The notes under the pieces: model-generated
The model's input: only the letters and a program-made list of their open reading frames with translations
Told to the model about the DNA's origin: nothing
Databases searched by the model: none
Translations under genes and position numbers: made by a program
In this document: in pieces, positions 49,418 through 60,847 of the stretch
How the letters are laid out: each line of letters opens with the position of its first letter
Position numbering within the stretch: the stretch's first letter is position 1
Origin: Otatea glauca
Taxonomy: Eukaryota; Streptophyta; Magnoliopsida; Poales; Poaceae
Assembly: GCA_036346275.1 (NCBI GenBank)
Contig: CM070711.1
Coordinates: forward strand, 49,725,435 to 49,789,434
Direction of reading: 5' to 3'
Length of the DNA stretch: 64,000 nucleotides

Positions 49418-49796
49418 ATGAAAAAGCTGTTAGAAGCTAAACAAAAACTTGAGGTGGAGATCGAACAACTGAAGGGTAAGTCTGAGTTAACTGAAAAGAT
49501 TTATGAGATGAAACAAGAACTGAAAGACATATATGACAAATTACAAGATATTGAATCCCTTAACACGGCACTCATCATTAAGGACCACAGGGCAAATGCA
49601 GATCAGCTGGAAGAAGCTAAAGCTGAGCTAATAGGGGTAATATAAAGGTTTGTAGTATTTAATTCGACATGGTTACTAATAATATACCAAGACACCCTTT
49701 TTACAGCAACATCGCTTTTGTAGGGATTAAGAGATATGACTGGAGATCAATCGGTTATTAGTGTCAAACAAATCAGCACTGTACTGGAGTTGTAGA
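49418..49796 (+). pseudogene. Fragment of an IDN2/FDM (XS-coiled-coil-XH) RdDM-family gene
   Basis: The frame from ATG 49418 reads LLEAKQKLEVEIEQLKGK, then MKQELKDIYDKLQDIESLN, then LEEAKAELIG. This is the coiled-coil section that precedes the XH domain in plant IDN2/FACTOR OF DNA METHYLATION proteins, which act with double-stranded RNA in RNA-directed DNA methylation. A GT-AG intron (49638-49724 approximately) then joins in frame to GLRDMTGDQSVISVKQ, where the family has a similar GL+EM string, and a stop follows soon (about 49794). The XS and zf-XS domains and most of XH are missing. It is a captured or decayed fragment beside a CACTA end. Assignment is from remembered family strings, not a search. 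Confidence 0.6.
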
Positions 49797-50056
49797 ACTT
49801 CAGAGAGAACTGAGAAGCCTCTGTTGCGAAAGCTATGGCACATATGACGGCAAACATGAAAAAACTCTAAGGTCTTATTGTATTGAATTATGAAATAATG
49901 TGATTTCTCAATGTACGCTTTTTGATATTTGTGGTATATATATCATATTTTGTTAATGTATTGTAACCTGAACTATGAAATATTTTGTTATCATATCTGT
50001 GGTAAGGTCTTCTTGTCCTGAACTATGAAATAATGCTTTTTCCCTACCTATCTTGG

Positions 50057-50525
50057 CAGAACTTCCATGATTAGTATCTGTTGTTCGAAATTTTCTTCTC
50101 TTTAGATATTTCTACAACGGCATTTACAAGACACAACCAGTTATAGATTTTGCAATTGAATATCACTCTGGTCCTATTCCTACACAAGACCACAGTGAAA
50201 ATAGGTCACCTATGGTATCCTCATTCGGGATGATGATGAAGTAGAAGATAAATCAGAGCATGACAACTTTCAGGACGAACTGTGGATGGAATTGGATTTT
50301 GCCTTGAAATCCATCAATATTAGAATAAGAAAGAGGATGAAAGTGCTACAAATGTTCATATTTTAAGATCCACCTCATCAGACAAGCTGTTGCCTCTATG
50401 CATCTAGGATGTTTTGATATTCAATTGCAAAATCTATAACTGGTTGTACCTTGTAAATGTCGTTGTAAAAATATCTAACGAGAATAAAATTTTGAACAAC
50501 AGATACTAATCATGGAAATTCTGCA
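50057..50525. repeat. Long hairpin: ~110-bp inverted arms around a ~240-bp loop
   Basis: The segment 50057-50167 (containing TTAGTATCTGTTGTTC and ACCAGTTATAGATTTTGC) is repeated as its complement at 50411-50525 with about ten mismatches. The loop has an open stretch reading DDEVEDKSEHDNFQDELWM on the plus strand, which I do not recognise. The arms lack any open frame of note. Such a hairpin could be a foldback MITE or a young hairpin-RNA locus. Confidence 0.7.
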
Positions 50526-50539
50526 AAGAGAGTTGGGGG

Positions 50540-50763
50540 AAAAAGACATATCACAGACAGTTCTATTTATAAACCATCTGTCATCAACACATATCACAGA
50601 CGGTTCTAGTTAAAAACCGTCTGTGATACATGTTTTCACAATCAATTCGGAAACTGTCTGTGATATGTGTCGTATTATCACTAACACATACTTACAGACG
50701 GTTTAGAAAACCGTCTGTGGTGATATTTTCGAACCCTCTGTAATAACCTTCTCTGTAGTAGTA
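50540..50763. mobile_element. Right terminus of another CACTA element
   Basis: Subterminal palindromes (ATCACAGACGGTTCTAG...AAAAACCGTCTGTGAT) recur over 220 bp and finish TTCTCTGTAGTAGTA at 50763, the CACTA end with its last base changed. The body would lie to the left, and may have included the IDN2/FDM-like fragment and the hairpin, but no left end was found between 48776 and here. It belongs to the same family as the complete copy at 32061-45181. Confidence 0.6.
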
Positions 50764-52873
50764 TTATTTCCGTGTAGTCAATCTGTATACTTTAACATAT
50801 ATTAATTGATCAAAGTTTCGAAAACTTACCGAGCAGAAACCGTGGCGACCTACTTCTGTGGACAATGAGAGTACAGGATAAGAGAATTAGTAGTTAAAGA
50901 AGCATCTTATTGACTTTCAAATTAAAGTAAAAAGTTCACACTTCAGTGACCAGAGGGAGTACTAACCAAGTAACCATTGGTAGGTGATGGGGTAAGGATA
51001 TATTTATAAGGGTAAAATAGAAAATCATACATTAGAAAACTTGAAGTGAAAGTATCTGTGAACAAATAAAATGATAAAAAAAATGACAAGTATTCCGAAC
51101 GGAGGGTGTAATATTTTTTCTTTTAACTAATACTAACAGATAGCAATTAACTTAAATAGACCTCTATTTATATAGCTTTCGATATGCACGTACTCTATAT
51201 GACAAGCAAATTTACATCTAGTAAAGTTGCATGACATACCTCAACTATGGCTCAACACTGTCTCAAGATCAACTAGAGTTCAGTACAAGCCAATTAAGTA
51301 TGAGCCCACTCTAGCTCAACCTCCAGCTCGGTTCAAATTGAGCTTGCTTGGTTTAAAAAACGAGCATAGCATAGCAGAGCTTTAGTCTAACTCGCTCAGA
51401 TTTTCTCACTTGCACACGCTATATTTGATGCTACTGTCTCCAATTTCATTTATACTCTCGCTCATAGTAGCTCATTCCCGTATTATTTCCTTTTAACAAG
51501 TTGATTTTGTCTTGCATGTATTTGTCACTTTAGATTTTTGATGCAACATTTGACTAAATGCCGCTATTAGTCGTGGGATTCCTAAAGGAATTTCGAAAAG
51601 AAAATCACATTTAGTAAGAATAATTTTTTGCTTCCCTACAAAATCCCTGCGTTCTTATCACTCTCTGCCACTCAATTTGGGAGTTTAACAGTACAGCATG
51701 GGAGAGATCTCGCCAATCTTAGCAACTGTTGAAGTAGACAGCTCACATTAATAATGTCTCTTCTTTCCTCAAAGGATATCTCATTGCCCAAGATTAAAAC
51801 ACATGTTTAATTTCTTAAGCAGCAGTTCGAAGTAGGCACTACATTAATTATTTATCTTTTTTTCCCCAGCTAGAGTTTGATTGCACAATGCAAGAGATCA
51901 CTACTACACGAATATACATCACAATCGATTTTTTAGGAAAAGAACATTTCAGTTCAGCGAAATTACGAATCCTTCGTGAAAGGACCCCAGATAAATACAA
52001 AAAAGAGCGTAATTATGTTTATATCCTTTCAACTGTTTCGTGTGTTTTCTCAATTTGCTCGCGTGGGGGAGCAACAATTGCGGCGTGCCACGCCGCGATC
52101 ACTCATCTAATTTACTATAAGGGTAGCATGATCATTTTCTCCTGTCTTTCTCTTGTCAATCTTGTACATTCAAAATATGCCTTATAACCTGCAATCGGGT
52201 GAGTAGTATTATGATGGTGACTACCAAGATTTTTATATATAGGTGTATCTATCGTGGAATTCTAATATTCACTTCTTACTTAAACCTAATTAATGTACAC
52301 TATTTAATTATAATATGGGCCCAACATAATAAGTAGATATTTTATTATGTTTTATATTTTCAATTAATATAAAAAATTCTAGCATTCCAGAACGGCCGTG
52401 GATGCTTCTTTCATTATCTTTGTAATAATTATATTATATTTCCATGATTTGATTTCACGACGATATTTCCAAATTCCAAAATATAAGCTCATCATAGGAA
52501 TATTATAATGGGTATTTGAAGATAAGCTGTATTTCCAATATTTCCATGTAATAAGATAGTGTATTATAAGATGAGAAACTTTACGGTGCATTATACAGCT
52601 GGTAGTATAAAGTGGTAGTAGAAATCAAATTCAGTCGTTAATTTGTTAAGGGTATTTCTACTACTCTACTACTAGAGGAAGTATCAATAAATTCTAGCTA
52701 ATCTGATTTATTGGATCGAAAAGAATGAACGGTTCATATTGAATTTAGTGTATCGTAAAAGATCTCTATAAGATAGTTGTGATACTGGTTGTTCCCACTC
52801 TAAAGAAAAAGAAATTTGATCAACAGCAGAAAAAAAAGAAAACCATTGCATTTGACGCCAGCATGGCAAACAT
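50764..52873. other. Gene-poor stretch
   Basis: AT-rich DNA without a protein I can recognise. The string CACTACTACACGAATATACA at 51899 resembles a CACTA left end but has no subterminal palindromes after it, so it is not called. The open frame of about 100 codons at 51888-52187 has no recognisable domain. Confidence 0.5.
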
Positions 52874-53465
52874 CACTACTACAAAAGGACTCATAGTAGA
52901 CCCCTCATTACTGATGGTTTTCAAAAACCGTTTGTGATGAGGGGTCATCACTAATGTTTTTTTTTTACAAAAACAGTCAGTGATGAGTTTAATTCTCATC
53001 ACAGATGATTTTTTGTTAAAACTGTTTGTGATGAGGGGCACATCACAGACGGTTTTAGCCAAAAACCGTCTGTGATGAGCTTTTCTTGAAAATAAGTACA
53101 GAGAGCTCCAATCTCCTTTATGTTTTTAGGGTTTCTCGAGCTATTTTTGAGGTGGCTGAAATTGAGAGGCGATCTGGTGAAAAGAAACCCTGGATTTGGA
53201 AGTGTGCTTGTAGATCCTTTTGTTCTAGGTGATCTAAGGTTAGTAATTAGTTCTGATTTGCACTATATTCAAGATCTAGCTTAGTAAAGAGGGAAATGAA
53301 GATGGTTTAGATCTAGCTTGCTGTAGGTCCATTTGCTCTGTGATCTAAAGTAGTAATTGGTTCTGATTGTATTATACTCAAGATGTAGCAGTTAGGTAAA
53401 GAGAGAATTGAAGATGGTAAGGTAATCTAAGGTTAATAATTGGTTCTAATTGTATTATATTAAAG
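52874..53465 (+). mobile_element. Left terminus and leader of a third CACTA element, interrupted by a LINE
   Basis: Starts CACTACTACAAAAGGACTC at 52874, followed by palindromes (CATCACAGACGGTTTTAG...AAAACCGTCTGTGATG) to 53080. The following leader (TTTTTAGGGTTTC, GAGGCGATCTGGTGAAAAGAAA, GGTGATCTAAGGTTAGTAA) matches the leader at 32455-32590 of the complete CACTA, up to the position of the tnp2 start codon (ATGGA). There LINE-type sequence takes over. The rest of the CACTA is not found on the other side of the LINE within the window. Confidence 0.65.
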
Positions 53466-54715
53466 ATGGATTGGTTATGTTTTTTGAGGAATGGACTCCG
53501 AGAGCAGATGCCAAGTTGCAGCTTCAAAAAAATTTGGGTACAAGTTTATGGAGTTCCTTTTGACATTCGGGACTACTTGTCTTTGTGTGCTGTGGGATCC
53601 ATTCTTGGCGCCATACAATTTGTTGACATGGTGAGTATGAGGGAAAATGGCATTGTACGTTTACACGTTGCTGTGACCGATGCAAGCCTAGTTCCTGATA
53701 GCACAGATATTTGTGTTGGAGATGCTTTCTATGAGATTTTTTTTGTGGTTGAGAACAAGGATCAAGTGGGCCCAAATAATGTGGATCAGCTTGATGGGGA
53801 GGATCATGGAAAAGGTAAGCAACAGATGGATGAGGATGACGAAATGCATGACAGAGATAATAAGAGGTCTAAGATTACTCAGGAGGGTTCATCTTCTGAT
53901 CATCACTCAGTAGCTCATGATGTCCCAATGCAATCAGCAAAGGGTATCGAGGATCAAGTTTTTCTTCATGTGGCCTCTCCAGTGCAGCTAGTGTCGAAAG
54001 TACATGAGGTGTCTAATGGATCAGTGATGGTGTCTGTTGTCCTACCGCATTGTGGCTATGACTTGGAGGTTGCAGCTGGCCTGAATCAGGATAATTTTGC
54101 TTCTGATGAAAACAAAGATGCTGAGGGGAATACAGTTGGGAGGAGAATGTTGTCTTTACAGTGGAACCAAATGAAACAGCTAGGTCTGAAGAGGATGTAG
54201 TCGGGTGGGAGATTACTAACTATTCGGTGGAATTGGATGATGCTGTTGATTCAGAAAAAGTTATTATTGCTGCCAATGTGCACAAGGATGCCGTTGGTTT
54301 GGGCATTGCTGCCGAGTTGGAGGATGCTACGAGGGGACCTGTTTCTATGGGTCCTATGTTAGAGTTTCATGGCGATCTCCTTCCTGTAGTGAAGAACACC
54401 AAGGTTCCTTTGGCATGTGACGCGATGGATCTTTCTGTTGTCACATCTTCTTCTATGCCGACGGGACCACGCAGGAGTGGGAGGCTGAACATCCCTATCG
54501 TGCCTGGCGGGGCGGCGCTAGCTGAATTGGATATCATGGAGAAGGCTAAGCACAAGACTTATATCTGTAACTTGGAAGCTCCCAAAGGTATTCTTAACAC
54601 TTCATTTCTTTCATTTTCTGATTCTCGCATAACTTCAGACCTGCTTAATGTTGGTATTTCTTTGGGCAAAAATAAGAATGATGTTGCGAAGTCGATTGAA
54701 ATGGTAAAGAAATAG
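53466..54715 (+). pseudogene. LINE ORF1 (DUF4283-type, 5' truncated)
   Basis: The first frame (to 54200) contains IWVQVYGVPFDIRDYLSLCA and VGSILGAIQFVDM, the conserved part of plant LINE ORF1 with the DUF4283 RNA-binding-like domain, followed by an acidic, polar region. A frame change near 54165 leads into the tail with GPRRSGRLNIPIVPGG. A following small frame (54727-54963) ends with SRRGRPPKIKKK, an AT-hook-like motif, next to the ORF2 start. ORF1 proteins coat the LINE RNA. Confidence 0.65.
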
Positions 54716-57700
54716 AAGTTGATCGTATGAAAGTCTCTATGAACAAAGCATCTAAACATCGAAGTGCTTATCATGTTACAAAGGATGAGGACCAAGAATC
54801 TCTTGATACTAATACTCTTAATCACTTATGTAGTGATTTATCTGATGAGATGTTGGTCAAGGATAATGATCACTTATGTAGTGATATATATCCCACAAAG
54901 TCTCGGAGAGGTCGCCCACCAAAAATAAAGAAAAAAATAGATGAAATGTATCTTTTGGAATAGCAGAGATCTTGGTCACTTGGCTAAGTATATATACGTT
55001 TCAAAATTAGTCAAGGAGCAACATATAGATTTTGTTGCTCTTCTTGAAACTGGCAAGAGTGAGTTTTCAACATCTAGCCTAAAACATCTTGATGATACAG
55101 AAGAATTTTTTTGGCACTATATGCCATCTCGTGGGCGATCTGGTGGGATCCTTGTGGGGGTCAAATTGTCATCTTTTGATATTGGCTCCATTGATGAAAG
55201 AGACTTCTATATGAAGTTTCACTTGAGAAATAAGGATGATGGATTTCAATGGAGTCTTGTGGTTGTGTATGGTGCATCACAACCTTAGTTTAGAGAAATT
55301 TTTATCTGAATTAGTCCATGTTTGCAACAAGAAATCATTACCTATATTAATAGGGGTGATTTCAACATGATTAGACGACAAGATGAAAAGAATAATGCTA
55401 ATTTTCATCCCCGGTGGTCTTTCTTATTCAATGCAGTCATTGACAGCTTAGATCTGAGAAAGATTGAATTATCTGGTCGTCGGTTTACATGGTCAAATTC
55501 ATTGGATAATCCTACATTCGAGAAGCTTGACCGGGTGCTAATGAGCACAGTTTGGGAGCAGAAGTTCCCTTTGGTCACTGTTAATGCTCTTGATAGATAT
55601 CTTTCTGATCATACTCTACTTTTGCTCAATACTGGATCATCCTTTCACACGAGGAACCAGACAGTGTTCAAATTTGAATTGGGGTGGCTTCTTAGGGATA
55701 GTTTCTTTGAAATGGTGTCGAAATATTGGCACAATGAGCACAGGGGTAGCACATCTTTATCGAGATGGCAATTTAAGATCAGAACCCTTAGACAGAAGTT
55801 AAGGGGATGGGCCAAGAACACAAGCGGAACATATAGGAAAGAAAAGGCAGAGTTAATTCACATTATTGAGGAACTTGACAAAAAATCAGAGCATACTGGG
55901 CTTTCTAATGAGGATATCAACCTTAAACAGAGCTCTTCTGAGCGACTCGCCCAGTTGTTACGTCAGGAGGAAATCAAATGGTACCAAAGAGCAAAAGTGA
56001 AACATATTCTTAAGGGGAATAACAATACTAAATATTTTCATTTGATAGAAAATGGTAAGCATAGGAAACAACGTATTTTCCAACTTGAGCAAGACGAGGG
56101 TATAATAGTTGGAGATGTTCAACTTAAGAAATACATAACCAAATATTATAAAGGTTTTTTGGACCACCGGACAACAATCATTTTACAATGATTGAATCTG
56201 TTCGGAACAATATCCCTTAAGTTTCTGTAATGGAGAATGATTTCCTCAATCAGCCATTTACTGAGAATGAAGTGAGGGTCAATTTTTCAAATGGAACATA
56301 ATAAATCACCTAGTCTGGACGGCTTCCCGGTCAAATTTTACCAAGTGTTTTGGGAGGTCATTAAGCATGATTTAATGGCAATGTTCCAACATTTACATAC
56401 TAGAGTGTTGCCTCTGTTCAGTTTGAATTTTGGAATTATCACGCTTCTACCAAAGAATAAAGATGCAAAGCAAATACAACATTACCGACCGATTTGTCTT
56501 CTGAATATTAGCTTTAAAATTTTTACTAAAGTTGGCACTAACAAGATTATCAATGTTGCTGATAATGTTGTTCGCCCTACGCAGACGGCTTTCATGCCTG
56601 GTAGGAACATAATGGATGGCGTGATTATCCTTCATGAAACGATTCATGAGATGTACAAGAAAAAATTAGATGAGGTCATTTTTAAAGTGGACATCGAAAA
56701 GGCCTATGATAAGGTCAAATGGCCTTTTCTTCGATAAACTTTAAGGATGAAAGGCTTCTCACCTCAGTGGTGTACATGGGTTGAGAGCTTTGTTACGAGG
56801 GGAAGTGTCGGCATCAAGGTCAATGACGACATTGGTCCATACTTTCAAACCCGAAAGGGACTCTGCCAGGGTGATCCTTTATCCCCCATATTATTTAACA
56901 TCATCGTAGATATGTTGCCTATTATCTTAGAACGTGCCAAAAAGGTTGGGATGATAAGTGGAGTGGTACCTCATCTGGTGGATGACGGATTATCCATCCT
57001 ACAATACGCAGACGATACCATCCTATTTATGGAACATGATTTAGATCAGGCAAAAAATATGAAGTTATTATGTGCATTTGAACACCTATCTGGTCTTAAA
57101 ATCAATTTTCACAAAAGTGAAATATTTTGTGTTGGTACTACTAAGGATTTTAAAACTCAATATACTCAACTATTTGGTTGTGGGTTGGGCAGTTTTCCCT
57201 TAAAATACCTTGGCATACCAATCCATTACAAAGCATTGAGGAATAATTAGTGGAAGGGGGTAGAAGAAAGATTTGAGAAGCGACTGAGTAGTTGGAAGGG
57301 CAAACATTTGTCCGCTGGAGGTCGATTAATTCTTCTAAACTTCGTACTTACCAGTTTATCCTATCCTTTTTCGAAATACCTCGTGGGGTGCTTAAGCGGT
57401 TAGATTATTACAGATCCAGATTTTTCTGGCAAAGTGACAACCATAAAAAAAATATAAGCTAGCTAAGTGGAATATTTTATGTCGACCTAAGGATCAAGGT
57501 GGTATGAGCATTCAAGATCTTCGTATCAAAAATATATGCTTACTTAGCAAATGGCTATTCAAACTGCTAAATGAAAATGGTGTCTGGCAATCTATCCTTA
57601 GAAAAAGATATATGGGGAATAAACCTCTTTCTTATGTAGAAAGACAGCCAGGGGACTCTCATTTCTGGACTGGCCTAATGAATGTCAAACATCATTTTTT

Positions 57701-58115
57701 AGATTTGGGTCTTTTCACATTCGTGATGGATCTCAAATACAATTTTGGCAGGATGTATGGATTGAGAATAGCCCCCTTAGTGTACAGTACCCTCGAATTT
57801 TTCACATTGTCAGGAAAAAGCATGCCACGGTGGCTGAAGTAATGTGTTCTGTACCGCTTAATATGTCTTTTTATAGGGCAATTACGGGAAATAATTTAAT
57901 GCCTGGCATGAGCTTGTGGCAAAGATTGCTGGGGTGCAATTATCCTCAGATCGGGATACTTTTCGATGGACCCTACATCAGAATGGATAGTTCTTTGTTC
58001 AGTCGATGTATACAGCTTTAGTGTATCAAAATATCCCAGTTACAAACCGATATTTGTGGAAGCTTAAGGTGCCCCTAAAATTAAATATTTTCCTATGGTA
58101 CTTACGTCGTGGGGT

Positions 58116-59240
58116 TAGGGATGGCAATCGGGTGGGTACCTCCGGGTACGACTGTCGCCCACCCAAACCCGAAACTGTATCGTCTATCCAAACCCACTAG
58201 ACTTTTCAGGCACAAATCTGTGCCCATACCCAAACCCGTTGGGTACCCGATACCCAATGGGTACCCATGGGTAGCAGGCTATACTGAGCTAACTCCAACG
58301 ATTGTATGTTTTGCATCTACCAACAGTTACCTCGGTTCATCATTTCAGCACTTTCTTGATCTAGATAACATGTAACAACTAGAGAGAAGTGAACACAAAT
58401 TAAGACATTACCATCCATCTCATCCTCGAGGGCAAGCGTGAGAGCGAGGAGTGGCATCTGCATGCCCAAGATAAGCTCACAACAATCCTCCTGTACAGCT
58501 CCCTGTCCTCCTTCTCTGCCATCGCGAAGGTCGCGATATGCTGCAGGAACACGTGCGCATCCAGTGGTTTGGCGCCCTCCACCCCACCCTTCCGCTCGAC
58601 CGCCTCCTTCCACTCCGCTGCCATCCAGCGCGCCCTTTCGTGCACCGCCTGCGGCACCATCGGGCGCGCCGCCCCGATCTCTGGGTCCGGATCAGCAAAC
58701 ATTGGCACCACTGCTTCTAGAATCAGAACACACGCCCACGCTAGGTCGGTGGGCGACCTCACCACTCGCTTGTCCCCAGGGAACACATTAGAGATGGCGT
58801 CCATCATGAATCTGGCCGGATCAACGCAGCGCTTGAGCGCGAAGGTGGATGGGGTCGGAGGGGGAGGCAGAGGCAGTGGCGGGAGGCGAAGGCAATGGCG
58901 GGAGGCGAAGGGCAGCGAGAGGGAGGGACGTGCGAGGGATTACTGCGGAGGCTCGGGGGATTCTGGAGGAGGCGACGAGATTGCGGTAGCAAAGGACCCG
59001 AGTAAACTTAGTTAGTGAGTTAGGTTTTCAATTTTCTAATATATATCTTATAAAAGGGGCCCGCATATCATAGGATACTCATCGGATACCTATGTGTACA
59101 AATTAACACCCACACCCATCATGTGTCCTTATCGAGTACCTAAACCCGAAAACTCATGAATCTGAAGTGCTACTCGTACCCACCCTTGTCGGTCAGGTAC
59201 CCGCAGATATCCAAACCAATGGGTAAAACTGCCATCCCTA
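58116..59240. mobile_element. hAT transposon carrying a FRIGIDA-like gene fragment
   Basis: Ends are TAGGGATGGCAATCGGG and the complement of TAGGGATGGCAGTTTTACC. They are flanked by CGTGGGGT (58108-58115) and CATGGGGT (59241-59248), an 8-bp duplication with one mismatch. Removing it restores LINE sequence on both sides. Subterminal regions have repeated GGGTACCC-type strings (GGGTACCTCCGGGTACG, TGGGTACCCGATACCC). No transposase is present. The middle (58400-58960) is GC-rich host-gene sequence, making this a Pack-type hAT. Confidence 0.88.
58400..58860 (-). pseudogene. Captured FRIGIDA-like protein fragment
   Basis: On the minus strand the frame reads FALKRCVDPARFMMDAISNV, then SPTDLAWACVLILEAVVPMF, then AHVFLQHIATFAMAEKEDRE. 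These are the conserved core strings of FRIGIDA and FRIGIDA-like proteins, nuclear scaffold proteins of flowering and chromatin control. After ELYRRIVV the expected continuation (MQMPLLALTLALEDEMDG) lies in another frame, so the fragment is frameshifted. The start region next to it (58860-58960) is simple-sequence GC-rich DNA. The fragment covers perhaps a third of a full protein. It could at most produce antisense or small RNA against the parent gene. Confidence 0.8.
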
Positions 59241-59828
59241 CATGGGGTGCTTTTGACAAAGGATAACATCACTTAAAGAAATTGGAATGGTAGCAAAAAA
59301 TGTTATTTTGGTAACAATGAGAAAACTATACAATACATATTTTTTGACTGCCAGTTTGCTCGTTTCACATAGCGTGTCATACAAACGGCTTCTAATCTAC
59401 AACCTCCTAAAAGCATGAATAATTTATTTGGGAGCTGGTTAGTGGGGTTGGGAAAAGATTTAAGGGCTCACATTTTAATCGGGGATGCCGCTTTGTGTTG
59501 GTCAATTTGGCTACGTCGAAATAATATGTTGTTTGAAAAACAACGAATTGCTAATCCATTGAAGGTTGTATACTTTTACACCAACTGGCTGGGCTCGTGG
59601 TCGGTGCTGCAGTGTCCGAAGGCTCTTGAGGTGATGTTATCAGCATGCAGATCACTGGAGATTGTGTTTCGTGTTTTTTTTTTTTTTGCTTGTTGCAACT
59701 TATTGTAGTATTTGTCTCAATCATTATTATGATATTTTTGCTATAATATTGTTATAAACAGTAGGCTGTGTGTATCTTATGATGTAGAGATCGGGATATA
59801 ATAAAAGCTTATATTATTAAAAAAAAAG

Positions 59829-60387
59829 GAAGTAATAAACAAATGGCACTTCAACAACCATCCAATTCTACGGCGCTTCAACAGCCATCCAACGGGACAT
59901 GCGGACCTTGCGGGCGAGACGTGGTCACGGAGCACGCGTCGCACGAGCGAAGGCGCGAGGCCGACGTGGAGGGTCTCCTCGGACGTGAATCCTGCGAAAT
60001 ATAACATAGGTAGTATTGCCGTGTAATGGATGGCCCTTGTTAACAGGAGGAACTGATTATTTGAATTTTATTCGGTAACTAACATCGAAGATAAAACCAA
60101 CATTGTGAACACAACGTGGACAAGATTTTCCCATTTTTCTGTTCCAAAGGGTGCAGGTGGTTATTATACTCGTCCTTAATTTGTGAACGGAATCAAGATA
60201 TGAAAGGAATTATGTACATTTCAAATAATAGTACATTGTTGAGATTTTTTTTCCAATGGAGTTCAGTTGGATATTATTTTCTTTTATTTTATTTTTCAAG
60301 GGGGTGTAGTTGGTTATTACAGGCGTCTTTAAGACTCAGCAACCAAAGAGGCCACAAGATCAGATCTTGAAAAATCTATAATAAACC
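59829..60387. other. Stretch without a recognised gene
   Basis: Between the LINE A-run and the Copia LTR. The part at 59870-59995 is GC-rich and open on the minus strand (TSEETLHVGLAPSLVRRVL), but I cannot assign it. The two parts 60145-60200 and 60298-60350 are diverged direct repeats (GGTGGTTATTA, GTTGGTTATTA). Nothing else stands out. Confidence 0.35.
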
Positions 60388-60613
60388 TGTTAAGGAACCT
60401 CGCTATCGAATAGTCCGGGGTTCCCGAACAGATCTGAATTAGAGAACAGAAAGAGAGAGAGACACGTGTTTAGGGAGAGCAACAGCGGAAATTCTTTATT
60501 GCTAATGATTTTTCGTACATAGGGGGACCCCTTCCTCCTTTTATAGCGCTCACCTAGGGTTTAGGCTTAAGGGATCAGCATGGGTCTTCATGGGCCATCT
60601 GGGTTTCCCAACA
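60388..60613 (-). repeat. 3' LTR of the Copia element (226 bp)
   Basis: Read on the minus strand it starts TGTTGGGAAACCCAG, directly after the polypurine tract CCCAAGGGGGAG, and ends AGGTTCCTTAACA. A TATA box CTATAAAAGG (about 60537-60546) and an AATAAAG-like signal (near 60500) are inside. The flanking pentamer beyond it is AAACC (60383-60387); the partner duplication is outside the window. Confidence 0.8.
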
Positions 60614-60847
60614 CTCCCCCTTGGGCCCTTTGCCGCGAGATGCATATGCCTCATTAAAACTCCAGAAAAACCCAGAGGGAAAAATACTTGGAGAAAGAGT
60701 ACATAGCATACGCTTACTATGTTGCACGAATTGCCTCGTTAAAAACCTTATGCAAGAAAACTTCATGAAAAACTTGCTAAGAAAAAAGAGTACAATTCTC
60801 CCAACTTCAATTGCTAATCTTCGAGATTCATGTTGGGTATTCATAAT

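Larger units (their letters stand above)
54941..59700 (+). pseudogene. LINE ORF2: endonuclease, reverse transcriptase, zinc-binding tail (broken)
   Basis: The start MKCIFWNSRDLGHLAKYIYV with DFVALLETGKS is the APE-type endonuclease N-terminus, and YLSDHTLLLL (about 55600) its late SDH motif. The reverse transcriptase shows HYRPICLLNISFKIF (56482 on), KGLCQGDPLSPILFNIIVDM (56847 on), the catalytic ILQYADDTILFM (56998 on) and GLKINFHKSE. Breaks occur at 55288, between 56191 and 56291, at 56737 and at 57250. LKLNIFLWYLRRGV marks the zinc-binding part where the hAT inserted; it continues after 59250 with a CYFC-like string and WSIWLRRNNMLFEK. Not functional. Confidence 0.82.
53466..59828 (+). mobile_element. 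L1-type LINE, degenerate, interrupted by a hAT element
   Basis: Order is ORF1-like (53466-54715), endonuclease (54941-55288), reverse transcriptase (55322-57250), then RNase H-less C-terminal and zinc-binding parts (57504-58107 and 59250-59700), and an A-run (59819-59828). The hAT at 58116-59240 interrupts the zinc-binding region. Without it the LINE is about 5.2 kb. ORF1 starts in the middle of its DUF4283-type domain, so the 5' end appears truncated. Numerous stops and frame changes show it is inactive. I found no target duplication. Confidence 0.8.

Noticed and set aside
51899..51918. CACTACTACA string as another CACTA left end
   Set aside because: No subterminal palindromes follow and no duplication or partner end is visible.
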